Source of the DNA: Nelumbo lutea | Lineage: Eukaryota > Streptophyta > Magnoliopsida > Proteales > Nelumbonaceae | Direction: 5' to 3' | DNA: 64,000 bases | NCBI GenBank assembly: GCA_022828595.1 | Contig: JAKGHH010000002.1 | Span: 111,302,855 to 111,366,854, forward strand | In this document: positions 1-12,089 of the stretch, piece after piece | Numbering within the stretch: the stretch's first letter is position 1 | Layout: each line of letters begins with the position of its first letter | The notes under the pieces: model-generated | The model's input: the letters and a program-made list of their open reading frames with translations, nothing else | What the model was told of the DNA's origin: nothing | Database searches by the model: none | Position numbers and translations under genes: made by a program

Positions 1-3000
1 CATGGGCGATAAGAATAAGATTCTGTATATGGATGGTGCACGAGCCCATCTGATCCTGACTCACTGAGTCATTGAGTTATCTTGTGCTTGAGAGTTGAGA
101 CTTGAGACAGTGACATCTTTCGTATAGGCCGGGGGAAGTGATATTGCCACAGGTTTTTCTTCTGTGCCCATTTTCATCTGCACAGAAGTTTGTCAATTTG
201 TCATTAAAATGGAATCTTCCATTTGTCAATGTCAAAGTACACCCGTGGCATTAGCATTTTCTGAAACTCGATCCACATCCACTGAACTTGAGAGGACCCG
301 GCTTTGTAATTGCATAGGCCATACTGTACTGGATCCAAATTCTGAAATTGACGTTTGTGAGATGCAATCGGATTCTTCGGGTCGGATCTACCAGCATCCT
401 TATCCAAATTCAACAGGATTAGATAACAATCTGATAACTCCAACTGTTTCCCCTCCTCTAATGGTTGAGAATTGAGTATGGTCCACATAACAATCAGGAG
501 TGGAAATGGGTCGGATCGATTAATTCAAGGTCCGGGGTGGGGGGCTCAATCTTAAGCCTCAAGTCTCAACTCTCAACTCTCAACCATTGTTCTTTCTTCC
601 TTTTTGCTAAAGAAACATGCATTTTATCCCACTCTAGAACAGAGTACATTTCGGTTACCACCTCCCTGTGATTCCCTTTTACCTTTCCTTTTACCTTTGA
701 GGCTTGAAGTTAAGTTCTCTAATCACCATGGGCTGTTCATTCTTTTTCTGATCAAAAGAGGCTTTTGAGTCATGTTCTAGCTATGATCTGCGACTCAAAA
801 GTCCATGGTGTCATGATCTCCTTCACAATTCAAGTATATGTATATGCATGATTTTGGCCGGTCATTCGTCGCCGGTGGCATACTTAGGGAAATTGATCTT
901 TTGATCCATACCTGTTTATCCTGCCATTTGATCTCCCTTGATTTTCGTTGATCTTTCATAACCATGGTTCAAAGTATTGATATATATCATACGCAAAAAT
1001 CAAATATATTGCAATTTGTGAATTTTTAAACCATGATACTCAAGTTTTTCAGTCAAGTATTTTAAAGATAAATATATTAGGATGGATTCTCATGTCACCC
1101 TAAATCGTAATATATATGATTTTGATGACCCTTAACCAATAGTATAATACATACATACATACACACATACATATATACATGCCAATAATTCACCAAATAT
1201 GAATAAATGCTAAAAACAAATTCAAGTACATTTAACCAGCTTACAGGAAAGCATGTGGTGGATAAATTATTTCACCTAAATAGCCATTTTGTAGCTAGAG
1301 TGGCCAAAATTCTGCCTTGTTTGGGTCCATTAGACAGTACAGAGGTTGTTTACTGCTTTAGATCGCCATGAGTGGACATGGGTTTGCATGTTCATTTGTC
1401 ATCAAGCCATCCAACGTCGACCGACTGTCGTTAATGGTGAAGAAGGTGGCCCCCTCAGGCCTCAGCACCCCTTTCACATGTCATCAGAACCCTACAGAAT
1501 CAGTTAACAGGGAGAAATCTCTTGTGCATGATGGAGGTTGGTTTGAGCCACATTTGAACAAGGAACCCTAGCTAATATGGCTTTCTCGGTGACCACTAGA
1601 GGACCAAACCAAAGTGGGGACTGGAGCCCGAGAACAGAAAAGTAATTTTGGGATCAAATCCAACAAAGAACGTCCTTGTCAAAGGTAAATCCGGGCTGTA
1701 TAGGAACATGGGTTGATGTTCAAAGTTGTAGAGGGTAGATAAAAGGTACACCTCTTTTCTCTTCCGAAAGAGAGAGAGAGAGAGATTGAAGGTCTATTTG
1801 CTTAAATTATGGGAAAATGATCCCACCCCACAATGGTATTCTCTGCCCAACTATGTAGTTAATGGTCCAATGCCCATAAATATTTGGCCCACTTAGGACA
1901 TTGATGTGTGTGTCTGTTTTTCCCCCTTCCTGTCTATGGCCAAGTAGTGGGGAATCTTTTAAAATGATGTGGTTGAAGTCATTTATATTGTAGCAAAATC
2001 CAAGGGGGGAAATTTTTTTGTTTTTCCTATGATAATGCAAGATTTTCTGAGGAGGTTTTCAAGCATTAAAAGGTGGTTGTTTAGTTGCTCAAATGACAAA
2101 ACAGATCCACATAAAAAGTGTCTTTAGTTGATGCTTTATCTCATCCCCCCATCATGGTGAGAGCCAGACAAGTGTGTTTGGTTATGACCTAGTGGATGGC
2201 CTTCACACCTTTCCCCAATTCAAAGAAGAGGAAGTCCCCAAGCTTGGTACAAGTCTCACCCCACCAAATGAAAAAAGTTGGAAACATTGGGGATGCCCAA
2301 TAATCACTCATGATCTTTTATTTAACAAGAGGGAAAAAGTGGTATCTACACACACCTTTTTCCTTTGGGGGTTTCATATATTGAAATAGTTATGAGATAT
2401 GGGTGGAACCCTTTTGCTGCTTTTAGTAGCCATGATTGTGCTATCCAGGTCTCCCCCATTACTCATTCCTTAGATTAATGAGATGATGAACACCACAACA
2501 TCCAACATCTGCAGTAGTAAATGAGGTGAGCCATAAGCTCAGAAGGAAAGAGCTCAAAATCTTCAGAAAGTAGTTCATCACTAGCTCCAAGAGCCCCACC
2601 ATCAGCTAATGCTTTTTATATATAGTTTATATGATAATTGGGTAAATTAATTTACATTAGTGGACCATAACACGGTACCACTTATAAGCATTAATTTACC
2701 AAACGCATTAGTGATGGCCCTTCAATTCATTGTTCACTCACAGAATTGAAACAAATAGAGGATGATGCTTTTGTTTATATACTAATCCCCGGGTGGGTTC
2801 TACTTCTACCAGTGTTGATTCTGGCGTGGCTTCTTGCTTCGCACATGACAATAGTTCTAAGTGTCGGCATTGATGAGCAAATACGACGATCATCATGACC
2901 CGATGATAATCCCTGTAGGGGCATATTGAAAAGTCACCGATACGATATATATCAGTTAATATGGACCGATACGTATCAATGTTATTGAAATTTGGGTTGT

Positions 3001-3547
3001 ATATTTATAATATATATTATTAAATTTATCCAAATACAATTATTATTCAAATCTCAGCAACTAATAGGCTCATTTTTTTTGTCGTGTGAATTTCATTTGC
3101 ATTGGTGTAAAATAAGCTAGGTGCGTGTAAACTTTGACTTACTTTTGCCTCATATTTGATTTGATCTAAGAATCCAAATGATGCGATTCCCACCTTATAT
3201 AAATAAAAGAGAATGAAGGTAGGAGGAGCATTATTTGTTTTGACTTGGGTAGAGTGCAATATGATGTTGTGGTGATTCCCATTTTATATGAGAGAGAATT
3301 GAAGGAGAAATTAAGTGGTGCAAATTTTGCACCAGTTTTTTAGGATATAAAAATTTGCGTTGCCATTGCAAACAAATAGAGACTAAATTAGCATATTTGC
3401 TTGAAATATTATGCCCAGAACTGTTTGGCTGTAGAGGGATCTTTTGCCAGGTGTAGAGAGGAATTTTCAACTGCCATGTGGCAAGAAACATCACTTGGTA
3501 GCCATGAAAATACTGCCCTTCTCTGGACCACCTGCCAACAAAATACT
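1..3547. other. unassigned intergenic DNA
   Basis: No coding region, RNA gene or bounded repeat is recognised here. The open frames are short, lack known motifs and overlap on both strands. Visible local features are a short AG run near 1770-1785, an imperfect ATAC microsatellite near 1148-1180 and AT-rich stretches near 990-1090 and 2990-3040. Confidence 0.5.
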
Positions 3548-3653
3548 TTCCAACACCCTACCAATATCATCTGACACACACATCTGATGCATGGTGGGTC
3601 CTAGTTTCATAGTAAAGTGTGTGGTGTCAGATCAAGTTGGTAGGGTGTTGGAA
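3548..3653. mobile_element. foldback MITE, copy 1 of 2
   Basis: The left arm starts TTCCAACACCCTACCAA and includes ATCTGACAC. The right arm is its near-perfect reverse complement, ending GGTAGGGTGTTGGAA, so the 106 bp can fold into one hairpin with arms of about 35 bp. A second copy with the same arm order lies at 53,117-53,232. No clear target duplication is visible, so the superfamily is not assigned. Confidence 0.6.
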
Positions 3654-3804
3654 CATGCTTTGTCGGCAGCAAGAGATCCCAACTCTGTCCATGTACCATT
3701 GTGTGCTGCTCTTATTTCCTTTTGAGCTTTTGGTCGAGAGGAATGGTGTGCAAACTGCAAGAGATTCCTTTGGTAAGGTGTTGTATTATTGTATATTAGG
3801 ATGT

Positions 3805-4490
3805 TAGTGTTTGCACAACCAACGAAGCTGAAGTTTGGACAGCCTTGAGTTTATCAAGTTGCAAATAGGGGTGTTAATTGGATTGGATTTGGTCCAATTC
3901 GATCCAGTCTAATGTGAGCCCATTATAAATGGACCAGGTCTAATCCAATCCAATGAGTGTTTTGGACTAATTTGGACCGGTCTAATCCAATGTTTGGACC
4001 ATCCGATCTTTCAAATTCATTTTGATTTAGATTAGTTTCAACCTAAACCCGGTCCATTGACATATATATTCTTATCTTATATCAAGGGACCAGATATTGG
4101 ATTAATCCAACATAAATTTGTTATGGACAGACCAAGTCCAATCCAATCTAATAAATATTTTGGACTGAATTGGTCCACAATCCAATGTATCTTGTCAGTC
4201 TGTCCAATCCATCCAAAATGATTGTCCAATCCAAAACCGGTCCAATTGACACCCTTAGTTTCAAAGAGGTTAATTTCATCGGTGGAAGATTGTCATTGAA
4301 GGGGATTTGAGTATTGTGGTAAATGAGCTGAGGGATAGAGAAAAACCTCACTGGAACATCTTGACCTTCATTCAGGATTGTCATGAAGTATGTCACCAAG
4401 AAGGCTTAATTGTCTCTTGTGAGCATGTATTTCGTGAAGCCAACTTTGCAGCTGACTGGCAAGCAAATTTTGGTCATATTTGTAGTGTTG
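3805..4490 (+). pseudogene. LINE RNase H domain remnant, split by a hAT MITE
   Basis: Before the insertion the frame reads NEAEVWTALSLSSCK, matching the central helix region of the RVT_3-type RNase H found at the C-terminus of plant LINE ORF2. After it come KIVIEGDLSIVVNELRDREK and later VFREANFAADWQA, which are the IEGDS-like acidic strand and the terminal catalytic aspartate region. The frames on the two sides do not join exactly and no start is present, so this is a decayed fragment. It could instead derive from a host RNase H-like gene, but the other LINE copies in the window make the LINE origin more likely. Confidence 0.65.
3866..4257. mobile_element. hAT-type MITE (TAGGGGTG family)
   Basis: The element starts TAGGGGTGTTAATTGG and ends CCAATTGACACCCTTA, an imperfect terminal inverted repeat of the hAT type. 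It is flanked by gttgcaaa (3858-3865) and gtttcaaa (4258-4265), an 8-bp target duplication with one mismatch. The interior is built of repeated GGTCCAATCC-like motifs and has no coding capacity. It interrupts a LINE RNase H remnant. Confidence 0.8.
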
Positions 4491-4497
4491 TGAATCT

Positions 4498-4668
4498 GGA
4501 TTTGTTCCTCACTGAGCGCTTCTCCCACCAACCTCATAGCACTTGATCAAGCCATACATCGGGAACATCCCCATACTTGTAAGTTATCTTTCATGGGAGA
4601 TATTCCCAATACGCAACTGAAACGTGTTGTGAGGTTGGTGTGAGGTGTGCTCTGTGAGGAGTAAATCC
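4498..4668. mobile_element. foldback MITE, left member of a tandem pair
   Basis: The left arm (GGATTTGTTCCTCAC...) and right arm (...GAGGAGTAAATCC) are inverted repeats of about 47 bp, both with the block CACCAACCTCA near their inner end. The centre carries the sequence GGGAGATATTCCCAAT. A closely similar copy in the same orientation begins 600 bp downstream. Confidence 0.6.
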
Positions 4669-4708
4669 CAATTTGTTTCAAATGAATCTAGGTTCATATT
4701 ACAGTGTT

Positions 4709-4857
4709 TAGGGGTGGCCACAAGCCAAGCTTATCCTAGTAAATAATTTTTATAATTCTTATTTTTTGTATGTAAAGAAAACATATTTTTATATGTATAT
4801 TTTTGCTTTTTATATGTAATAATAAATAATTTTTATAAGTCTTAAATTTTTGTATGT

Positions 4858-4898
<41 letters not shown>

Positions 4899-5077
4899 CT
4901 TTCATTTTTAGAAAAAAAAAAAAAACTTAGCTTACAATCGAGCTCAAACTTGCAAGCTTTGAATCGAGCTGAACTCAAGTTCAAGTCTCTAGTACAAATC
5001 GAGCTCAAGCTTGAGCTTAACACAATTTCAGTGAGCCGAGCTCGAATGGCCAAGTATTCGGCTCGAATCCACCCCTA
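4709..5077. mobile_element. hAT-type MITE between the foldback pair
   Basis: Ends are TAGGGGTGG and CCACCCCTA. The flanking octamers acagtgtt and gtagtgtt agree at 6 of 8 positions, both differences being transitions, which fits an aged 8-bp target duplication. The right half contains GAGCTCAAGCTTGAGC-type repeats, as also seen in the element at 55,796. A TA microsatellite lies inside at 4867-4898. Confidence 0.7.
4867..4898. repeat. (AT)n microsatellite
   Basis: About 16 uninterrupted AT units, inside the hAT MITE. Confidence 0.95.
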
Positions 5078-5097
5078 GTAGTGTTTCAAGTGAATCT

Positions 5098-5272
5098 GGA
5101 TTTGCTCCTCACAGAGCACTTCTCACACCAACCTTACAGCACTTGGAGCCACACATCAAGAACATCTTTGTACTTGCAATTGCAATTTATCATTCATGAG
5201 GAGATATTCCCAATTGACAGCTTAAATGTGTTGTGAGGTTGGTGTGAGGTGTGCTCTATGAGGAGCAAATCC
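5098..5272. mobile_element. foldback MITE, right member of a tandem pair
   Basis: Same structure and orientation as the copy at 4498-4668: the left arm starts GGATTTGCTCCTCACAG and the right arm is its near reverse complement. Relatives of its central motif (gagatgttcccaat and similar) occur near 5507, 5907, 9311, 41,085 and 59,800, so it belongs to a dispersed family. Confidence 0.6.
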
Positions 5273-6034
5273 GAATTTGTTTCAAATGTGTCCTCCTAGT
5301 CTTGGTTATATCTGCTTCTGTGATGTGTGGGGTCGCACTACCTCTCGTCCATAGTTGCTTTGTTTGATCTTCAAGGTTTAAAAAAAATAAAGAAAAAGAA
5401 AAAAATGTTGTGTCCTTGGACACTGGTATGATACATTAAAGTTCGAATCTACTAGTAATAAAATGATTCCAACAAACCATTATAGTCCCCATGAATGATA
5501 AAGGAGATGTTCCCAATGTGTGGCTGCAATAGTTGGGGCAGTATTGGGAGCATTTGTTGGTAATGTATCCCTACCCAATACTGCAATACATCAATGACCA
5601 AACCATGACTGAATACGTAGAATTCAAATCAGCTACCAACACATGGTGCCAGCAACATCACAATCAGCCATTTGCAGTCATACATCGAGCCATGAATGAT
5701 AAGTGAGATGCTTCCGATGTGAGGGTGCAATGGATAGGGTTGGTAGCATTGGTAGTAGATTCCAACTTGAATACATAGGGCCCCACGTGGTGATCAGATC
5801 CACCATGTTCAAGTACCTCAATTGAGAGATCACATCTACTTGAATACATAGGGCCGCACATGCACGTCTCAGCGTGTATTGGGAACATATCAAGAAGTTG
5901 TGAGTGGGAGATGTTCCCAATACACGGTTGGGATTTGTTGTAGGGTGCCTCTCTCAGGTGCAGATGCAAATTCCTCAATTGAAGGTTGGATTTGACTAAC
6001 CAAACAGCTCTATCTGAAATTCCTTTCATTAAAA
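5273..6034. other. intergenic, with degenerate foldback-MITE relatives
   Basis: No gene is recognised. Several stretches resemble the centre of the neighbouring foldback elements, and the block cttgaatacatagggcc occurs twice (near 5768 and 5839). The 121-codon minus-strand frame here has no recognisable motif. Confidence 0.4.
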
Positions 6035-6043
6035 TTTTAAATT

Positions 6044-7004
6044 GGGCAAATTACAAAGATCCCCCTGTACTATGGAGTCAGTGATAAATACTCTCTAAAC
6101 TTTTACTTTGCAACAAATACCTCCAACCTTAAATTAGGTGATATAATTGAATGCATTAAATTATCAAAATATCCAACTAAACTTTCCTTATTTCCTTTTT
6201 CTTGCGCTTTTTTCTCTTAAACCTTAATTGACCAAAAATACCTTCATTGTCTCCAAATAAAACCATCTAAAATAATAAGAATCATTTCATTGGCTTAGAA
6301 AATAAAGTTTGTTTAAATTCTCGATTCATTTCACTCACATTAATGTCTCTCTTCATCTTATAATATAAAAATTATCCACTCCTTTCTCCAATAATTCAAG
6401 AAAAACCAAATTAAACGAAACCTTAAATTTATATCTATTAAAAAGAAACCTCTACCATCAATGTACAAGAGGGCTTCAATGTTATATTTAGAAAACTAAA
6501 TCATAAATCATTCAAACAAAGAAGTAAAAGATAGTTTGGAGATTTAAAATAAATTAAATAGCAGAATGAGAGACTCTTTTTCAAAATTAACCAAAGGAAT
6601 TCTAACAAAAAGAGGTATTTATCGCAAAGGCTGTATTTGGTTGCAATACAAATAAATTTGCATTGATGCAAAACCATGACAGTGCAAATGATTTGAGTGT
6701 AAATTCTTACCTATTTTTTGCTTCAAACTTTACCTTATTTTATCTGATTGCAGTAAAAATAAAGTAAATTAAAACATGAAACAAAGTACAATAAAATCCA
6801 AAATAAAATTAAAAAAGAATTTGCATTTTTTTTACATTTGCACTTTCATACATTTATACTAATACAAATCTATTTGCACTGCAACCAAACACAGCTCAAG
6901 TAAAAATTCAAGGAGTCTTTGTAGCAAATCAAAGTTGAGGTGTATTTGTCATTGTCTCATTGACCACACAGTAAGGGGCCAAGGGGGTTTTTGTAATTTA
7001 TCCC
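6044..7004. mobile_element. non-autonomous Mutator-like element, copy A
   Basis: It is flanked by a perfect 9-bp direct repeat, ttttaaatt, at 6035-6043 and 7005-7013. The ends GGGCAAATTACAAAGATCC and (reverse complement of the right end) GGGATAAATTACAAAAACC form an imperfect terminal inverted repeat. The 9-bp duplication is the Mutator-type signature. No transposase frame is present. A homologous, larger copy lies at 54,972-57,225, and both carry a Tourist-like insertion at the equivalent internal position. Confidence 0.8.
6629..6897. mobile_element. Tourist-like MITE nested in the Mutator-like element
   Basis: The left end GGCTGTATTTGGTTGCA and right end TGCAACCAAACACAGC are inverted repeats of about 17 bp in the style of PIF/Harbinger MITEs. 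The interior is AT-rich and non-coding. The target duplication is not clear, so the edges may be off by a few bases. Confidence 0.6.
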
Positions 7005-7510
7005 TTTTAAATTTTGTATCAACTTTCGAGGCATTAAGTGGAGGTGGAGCAGAGTCTCCATGACCCTCTACAGTTCATTTACTGAGATAACTTTTGCTCC
7101 TTATGAGGAAACGGTCTTCTTGACGGTGGATAATGTCCAATATTATGACGTGGAATTAACATCCACCGTGAGGAGCATTTCCTCCATTTTCAAAGCAACT
7201 GAAGTGAATTTCCACGCAGAAGGCCTGCTAGCCTGAAAGTTGCCACTTGGCAGATGGAAAGACCCGGAGAGAGACACATGACCAAAGTCTACTACCAAGA
7301 AAAATGTTCAGGAATGGTCAGACTGAGTGGACCATACCATTTCAACATCGGTGTCTCGAAAATTTAAACGCCTCAATTTTTGAGCTAATGACTGACGAAC
7401 ACGTAGTAAGAATCATATGGTTAATTCAGAATCATCACTTCGGGAAAATCTATGATTTTTTCTTTGATTAAATGGAAAATCTATGATACAGAAAAGGCAT
7501 ATTCTACAAA

Positions 7511-8985
7511 TAAATTTTAAGGGTTTTTACCGTGCAGTCAATCTCTCAAACCCTAACTCCATCGTTCAGTTGGGGGTAGTAGGGGTGAGAAAAAAAACCA
7601 AAAAATTAAATCGATTGAAAAAATAGATCAAAAAATAAACCAAAAACTTGGTTAACCGAACCGATTGGTTTGGTTTCGGTTATGTGTTTTTAAAATATTG
7701 AGGGTATCATTCAGTTTCGGTTAATCAATTTAAAAAACCGGCAATTAATTGAACCGACCGATATACATGTTTTTTATATATTTTCTATATACTTATATAT
7801 ATATATAATAAATTAATAAATATGCATTATATATAATATATTATTTATTATTTAAAATATAATATTTTATATATATTTATAATGTTTTATTATATATCTA
7901 TATATATTTTTATAATAAATATTATAAAGTCAAAAAAACTTAAAAATTGATGAGTCAAACCATCGATTAACCAAATCGGTCAACCAATTAATCAACTGGT
8001 TTCGGTTTAGTTCTGATTACTGGTTTTTCAAAAAACCAGTACTACTGATTCAGTTCACAAAAAAGGCCCACGGTTTGGGTAAGTAAGCGCCCCTAGGGGG
8101 TAGGTGCCAGCTTGGAATTGATGCCAATTCATGGGCAGGTATGGGTGTTATAGGTGAAGATCTATCTAAATTTGAATTGTTGTAGGTATGCCGTTCAAAT
8201 CTGAATTCTGAGATATAGTGCAGTCTAAAAATCCTTAATTTTTATTATTTCTTTTTTTCCAAATGTGTCATAACAAATAAAGGTTTGACTATGATATCTG
8301 AAAATTTTCTCACCAGTCAACTGCAATCAATAAACATAGTTGCCAATTAGTATTCAGAAATTTCATATTTGCATTTGAAAGAGCTGCTGAAGTTTTTTCG
8401 GAATTTTGTGAATACTTTAATGACTCCAAGCAGGATTCAGAAATTTAAAGGTGGAGGAGTGTTCGTTAGATCTCTCCTGAAGACGGGGAAATCAACATTA
8501 ATTTTGATGTGTCTCGTTTGGCTAATGGGGTGTGATTGGTGGCAGTTGTTGAAAGAAATTAGTTTGGTGAAATAATCGACTTCAAAAGGATACTCATACT
8601 CTCTGGGTTTTACCTCAATCAACAATGCTGAGGCATGGGCGGCTTGGGAGGCCTATAACTTGGTCTCCAACTTCAAGGATTTGAATATTACTATTGAAGG
8701 GGACTCAAAACCGGTCATCTCCTGCCTCAAGAATAGTTCCTGTCATCTATGGAATCTTAGGTCTATCATTCATGATTGTGCACAGATCAGGGATCGGCTC
8801 GAGGATGAGGTGAGATACATACATGTCTTCAAAGACGCAAATCAAGCCCACTTGAGTTCTGGTTTCTTACTCCTTAATGTTTGTAATTTGTCTTATTAAT
8901 TAAGCTCTATTTGTAAGGGTGATTTGTGGGGACGTGCTATCCCCTGTATTGTGTAACACATTTTGGTTATATCAAAAAAATAAAA
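7511..8985 (+). mobile_element. 5'-truncated LINE with long target duplication
   Basis: Direct repeats of 21 bp at 7490-7510 and 8986-9006 agree at 19 positions and bracket the segment. Its 3' end reads ttatatcaaaaaaat, the tail form shared by LINE copies in this window. Inside are decayed pieces of the ORF2 RNase H: INFDVSRLANG near 8493, then NAEAWAAWEAYNLVSNFKDL and ITIEGDSKPVISCLKN around 8625-8730. The frames are broken by stops and shifts. A hAT MITE was later inserted at 7580-8095. Confidence 0.65.
7580..8095. mobile_element. hAT-type MITE with perfect 8-bp target duplication
   Basis: It starts TAGGGGTGAG and ends GCGCCCCTA, flanked on both sides by gggggtag (7572-7579 and 8096-8103). 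The interior is AT-rich with repeated AACCGA/CGGTT-type motifs near the ends. It is non-coding and sits inside the LINE copy at 7511-8985. Confidence 0.85.
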
Positions 8986-9006
8986 AGAAAAGACATATAC
9001 TACAAA

Positions 9007-10635
9007 GGCTTTGACCAATCACAATTCATATCCCCCCCCCCCAAATTTTAGTGAAAATCCACCTGATCGATTCCTAATTCTGTGATTCCGGTTGATTGGT
9101 TACAAGTTTTTCTAATATCATGTCTTTCAGACAACATGGTAGAACCATTCAATAAAATCAAACACACATTCATTTTCACATTAACATAAACATGTTCTTT
9201 TTTTTATTTTTGAGGTAGAACCGATCTAGAATTTTGTGCATTGTGTAGTTATAAACCTGGAAAATGTGTGTGTGTGTGTGTGTGTGCGTGTGTGAACCTT
9301 AGATTCATAAGAAGATGTTCTTAATGTGCAATTGGATGGCCTACTTGCAGAGTGTGTGTAGAGTTTTTGCTTACAAGGGATCACATTGTCCAAAATGAAC
9401 TGGAGACAAAATCATGAACACTGGGCCAGGCAACCCATCATGAGCCAACAAGGCAATGTTATGTACAAATAAGGTGTAGAGCATGGATACTGACGTATTC
9501 ACTATGCCAATGTTTGAAACCCATCTGTTTTTTTTTTTAACATTTTTTCAATCCAAGTCTTGGAAATCGAGAAAGGTGTGGTTTGAGAAAAATGCCATTT
9601 TTTCAGATATGGCAAGGAAAAATGACTATATAACAACAATGGTCCAAAAAAAAACATTTTCTGAAAAAATAACCTACGAATGTAGCACCGTTTTCTCAAA
9701 ATCTGCAATTGATTCCAAACATAGCCATATATATGTGATAGATTGCTCAGCCCACTGTATTATTTTGTCTCTAATCCATCCTCACTCCCAACAAGGCTGG
9801 GGTCGGTTTTGGTTAGACAGACAACCGGTTGAAAAGGGATTTCCCTGGTCACATACACATGCATTGCCTCTTCAGCAGGTTGCTCATACACACTGGACAC
9901 TGCTTCTTCAAGTCTTCAGCAGGAAGCCTATCACGGTCACGGGCAAGGAATTTGTCTTTTGGATGGCGATGAGATGACGTCGATTTGAAAATCACAGTTT
10001 TCTTCTCTTTTCTGAGATATGCACATGCAACTATGCAAGCGTATGTGGAGCTGAACGTGAGACTGCAGAGACGAGCTTCTTCATGCCTTCCACGAGTCAG
10101 ATGACTCAGATTAGATGTTGAAGTCTGTGCTCTCTCGTGATGAAGATAGCGCCAAAAAAATGACCTGAGTATAGTAGTAGTAGTAGTACTGATTTATTGT
10201 CGATCACGTTTAAAAAGGAAAGAAAAAAAAAGCACCAAACCAGAACCAGATCATGTTTAAAACTCGGTGATTTATGGATTGTTAGGGGCTGATTTGGCCT
10301 CTGATTTATGATGATGGGGGTAGAGTCGTAGAGATTTAATTTAATGACGACAGATTAGAATCTACCCTTGTCCCATCTCACACCCATGAATCCACTGCTG
10401 GAAAACTGAAAAGGTCTGGTCCCACTTGCCTCAATTATGAAACTGCTTACATGCGGGATCATGGTGGGATCATAAAAGGTCACAATTTGTAGCACACTGG
10501 TGTTGTGAATCGTGATGGGTACCACCTTACGGGAGTCGTGACAACAACAGGATCGGAAACGGAAATCAACCCAAGAGACCAAGATGTGGTTAATATCCGG
10601 CCTGCCCGTAAATGGATATAATCCCAATGTTAGGT
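9007..10635. other. unassigned intergenic DNA
   Basis: No supported gene. It contains a C run near 9033, a TG microsatellite near 9264-9293 and a TAG triplet run near 10,170. The 164-codon plus-strand frame at 9483-9977 lacks a recognisable domain and has low-complexity T runs, so it is not called. Confidence 0.45.
9264..9293. repeat. (TG)n microsatellite
   Basis: A near-perfect TG dinucleotide run with one C interruption. Confidence 0.9.
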
Positions 10636-10954
10636 GTTAGGTGGAGTTTGGGAGTGATTGTTGAATAAGTGCTTATTATTATTTGATGAAAAAAAAAACA
10701 TTTATTTTAAATAGGAGTAGCATAAATATTTTAAAAAATAATGTAGCAGGTCAAGACCGGCCAAAAAAAATAAATAAATACTTAAAAATAAATCCAAAAA
10801 TTGGGCTTCTCAAATAAAAATAAGCACTTGTTAGGGCCTACTTCCCAAACACAGATAAGTAGTTAAGTAGTTATTGGTGTGGTCTCGGCCCAAAACTACG
10901 TGCTTATTCAAATAAAACTTATTTTTAAGCACTCTCAAATTTAGCTTTGGCATT
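10636..10954. mobile_element. MITE-like inverted-repeat element
   Basis: The left part (GGAGTTTGGGAGTG...AATAAGTGCTTATT) and the reverse complement of the right part (GCTAAATTTGAGAGTGCTT...) are similar, giving an imperfect inverted repeat around an AT-rich centre. No target duplication was resolved, so the family and exact ends are uncertain. Confidence 0.45.
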
Positions 10955-11206
10955 TTGAAGGGGATCTATGTTTATGCCAAAAAAATAAGAGAATGTGTAT
11001 GAGAAATTGGTCAATTGGGGGTATTTCGTACAATGGTGTTGTGTTGTCATTCCCTTTTGGGTTAATCAATACAAATTTGTGTGAAAAAGATTTTCTACAT
11101 AAAACTCTTTAAATTGGATCAATACAAATTACTATTTTTACTTGTAAAGTCAAATTTAATGTTTCTTTCTAGTTGAAATGACACTCATATATAATGTGGT
11201 ATAGCA

Positions 11207-12004
11207 TGTTGGATTTTAATATTATAGAGATTAAATCAAATGGAGTTTAATTGATCAACTACATAAAAAACAAACTTACATATATCTTAGGAAATAGTTT
11301 TTTTTTCTCTTATTAAAACCAGTTTTCAACTTGTCCCACATTGAAAAATTACTAAACTTGTTTTTAAGTTCTTAAATAGGAGATTATTTACACTCCTTAA
11401 AAATATAAGAAGAGAATATACTTGTTACCGCGCAACGTGTGTGTGTGTGTGCTTGTGTGTAGCGCAATAAGGCGCTTTAGAGGCGCACTTTGCGCGTACC
11501 CCCGTGATCTGTGTAAGGCGGCTTTGACTTTTGGTGTGAGGCTAATTATTGATGTTTCGATGGTCATGAATCGATCAAGTGTGATCAAGAGTCACTATTC
11601 AAATTTAACAGTCATTAACAGTTAACTGCCTTTTAACAGTCACAATGTTTGAAATTGTGACTGTTTAAAGAGACTTTTCTAAACTAGCACATTCTTGTAT
11701 GACTCTTTAGAAATTATTTAAGGAATGTGAATCAAGCAAATGAACACAAGTTTTTGAAAAATCACTCTTGTCGCTCTCACTTCGATCCACCATTGTCCCA
11801 CAAAAGGTTTTTTCGGGGACTCCTCAACTTTGTTGGTTGCAAATTCTTGCCCAAAGCTCTGTTGTATCTTGGGAACTAATTTGTCTGTAACCCAACAGCA
11901 AACTCGATAAAACTGAGTGGGGACAAATAACATTCTAAAGACAATGTCTTTAGACACGCCTTAGAGCTTTTCCTCCAAGTTTCTGTAACCTCATTTTCCC
12001 AACA
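11207..12004 (+). repeat. 5' LTR of old copia element
   Basis: 798 bp, TG...CA ends. It aligns along its length with the 3' LTR, including the A-rich start, the GT run near 11,439 and the end block of aagacaatgtctttagacac. Confidence 0.85.
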
Positions 12005-12089
12005 ATTTTAGAATGTTATTTTGCAATGAATGTGAAAGCAAGCATGACTTCAATCAAAATAATGAACCAAGACCTTGTTCGACTTTACC

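Noticed and set aside
164..475. Plus-strand frame of 103 codons
   Set aside because: An opposing 94-codon frame covers the same bases and neither has a motif or convincing start context.
5664..6029. Minus-strand frame of 121 codons
   Set aside because: Composed of foldback-MITE-like repeats, with a second overlapping frame of similar composition.
9483..9977. Plus-strand frame of 164 codons
   Set aside because: No recognisable domain, T-run content, and an opposing frame in part of it; length alone does not support a gene.
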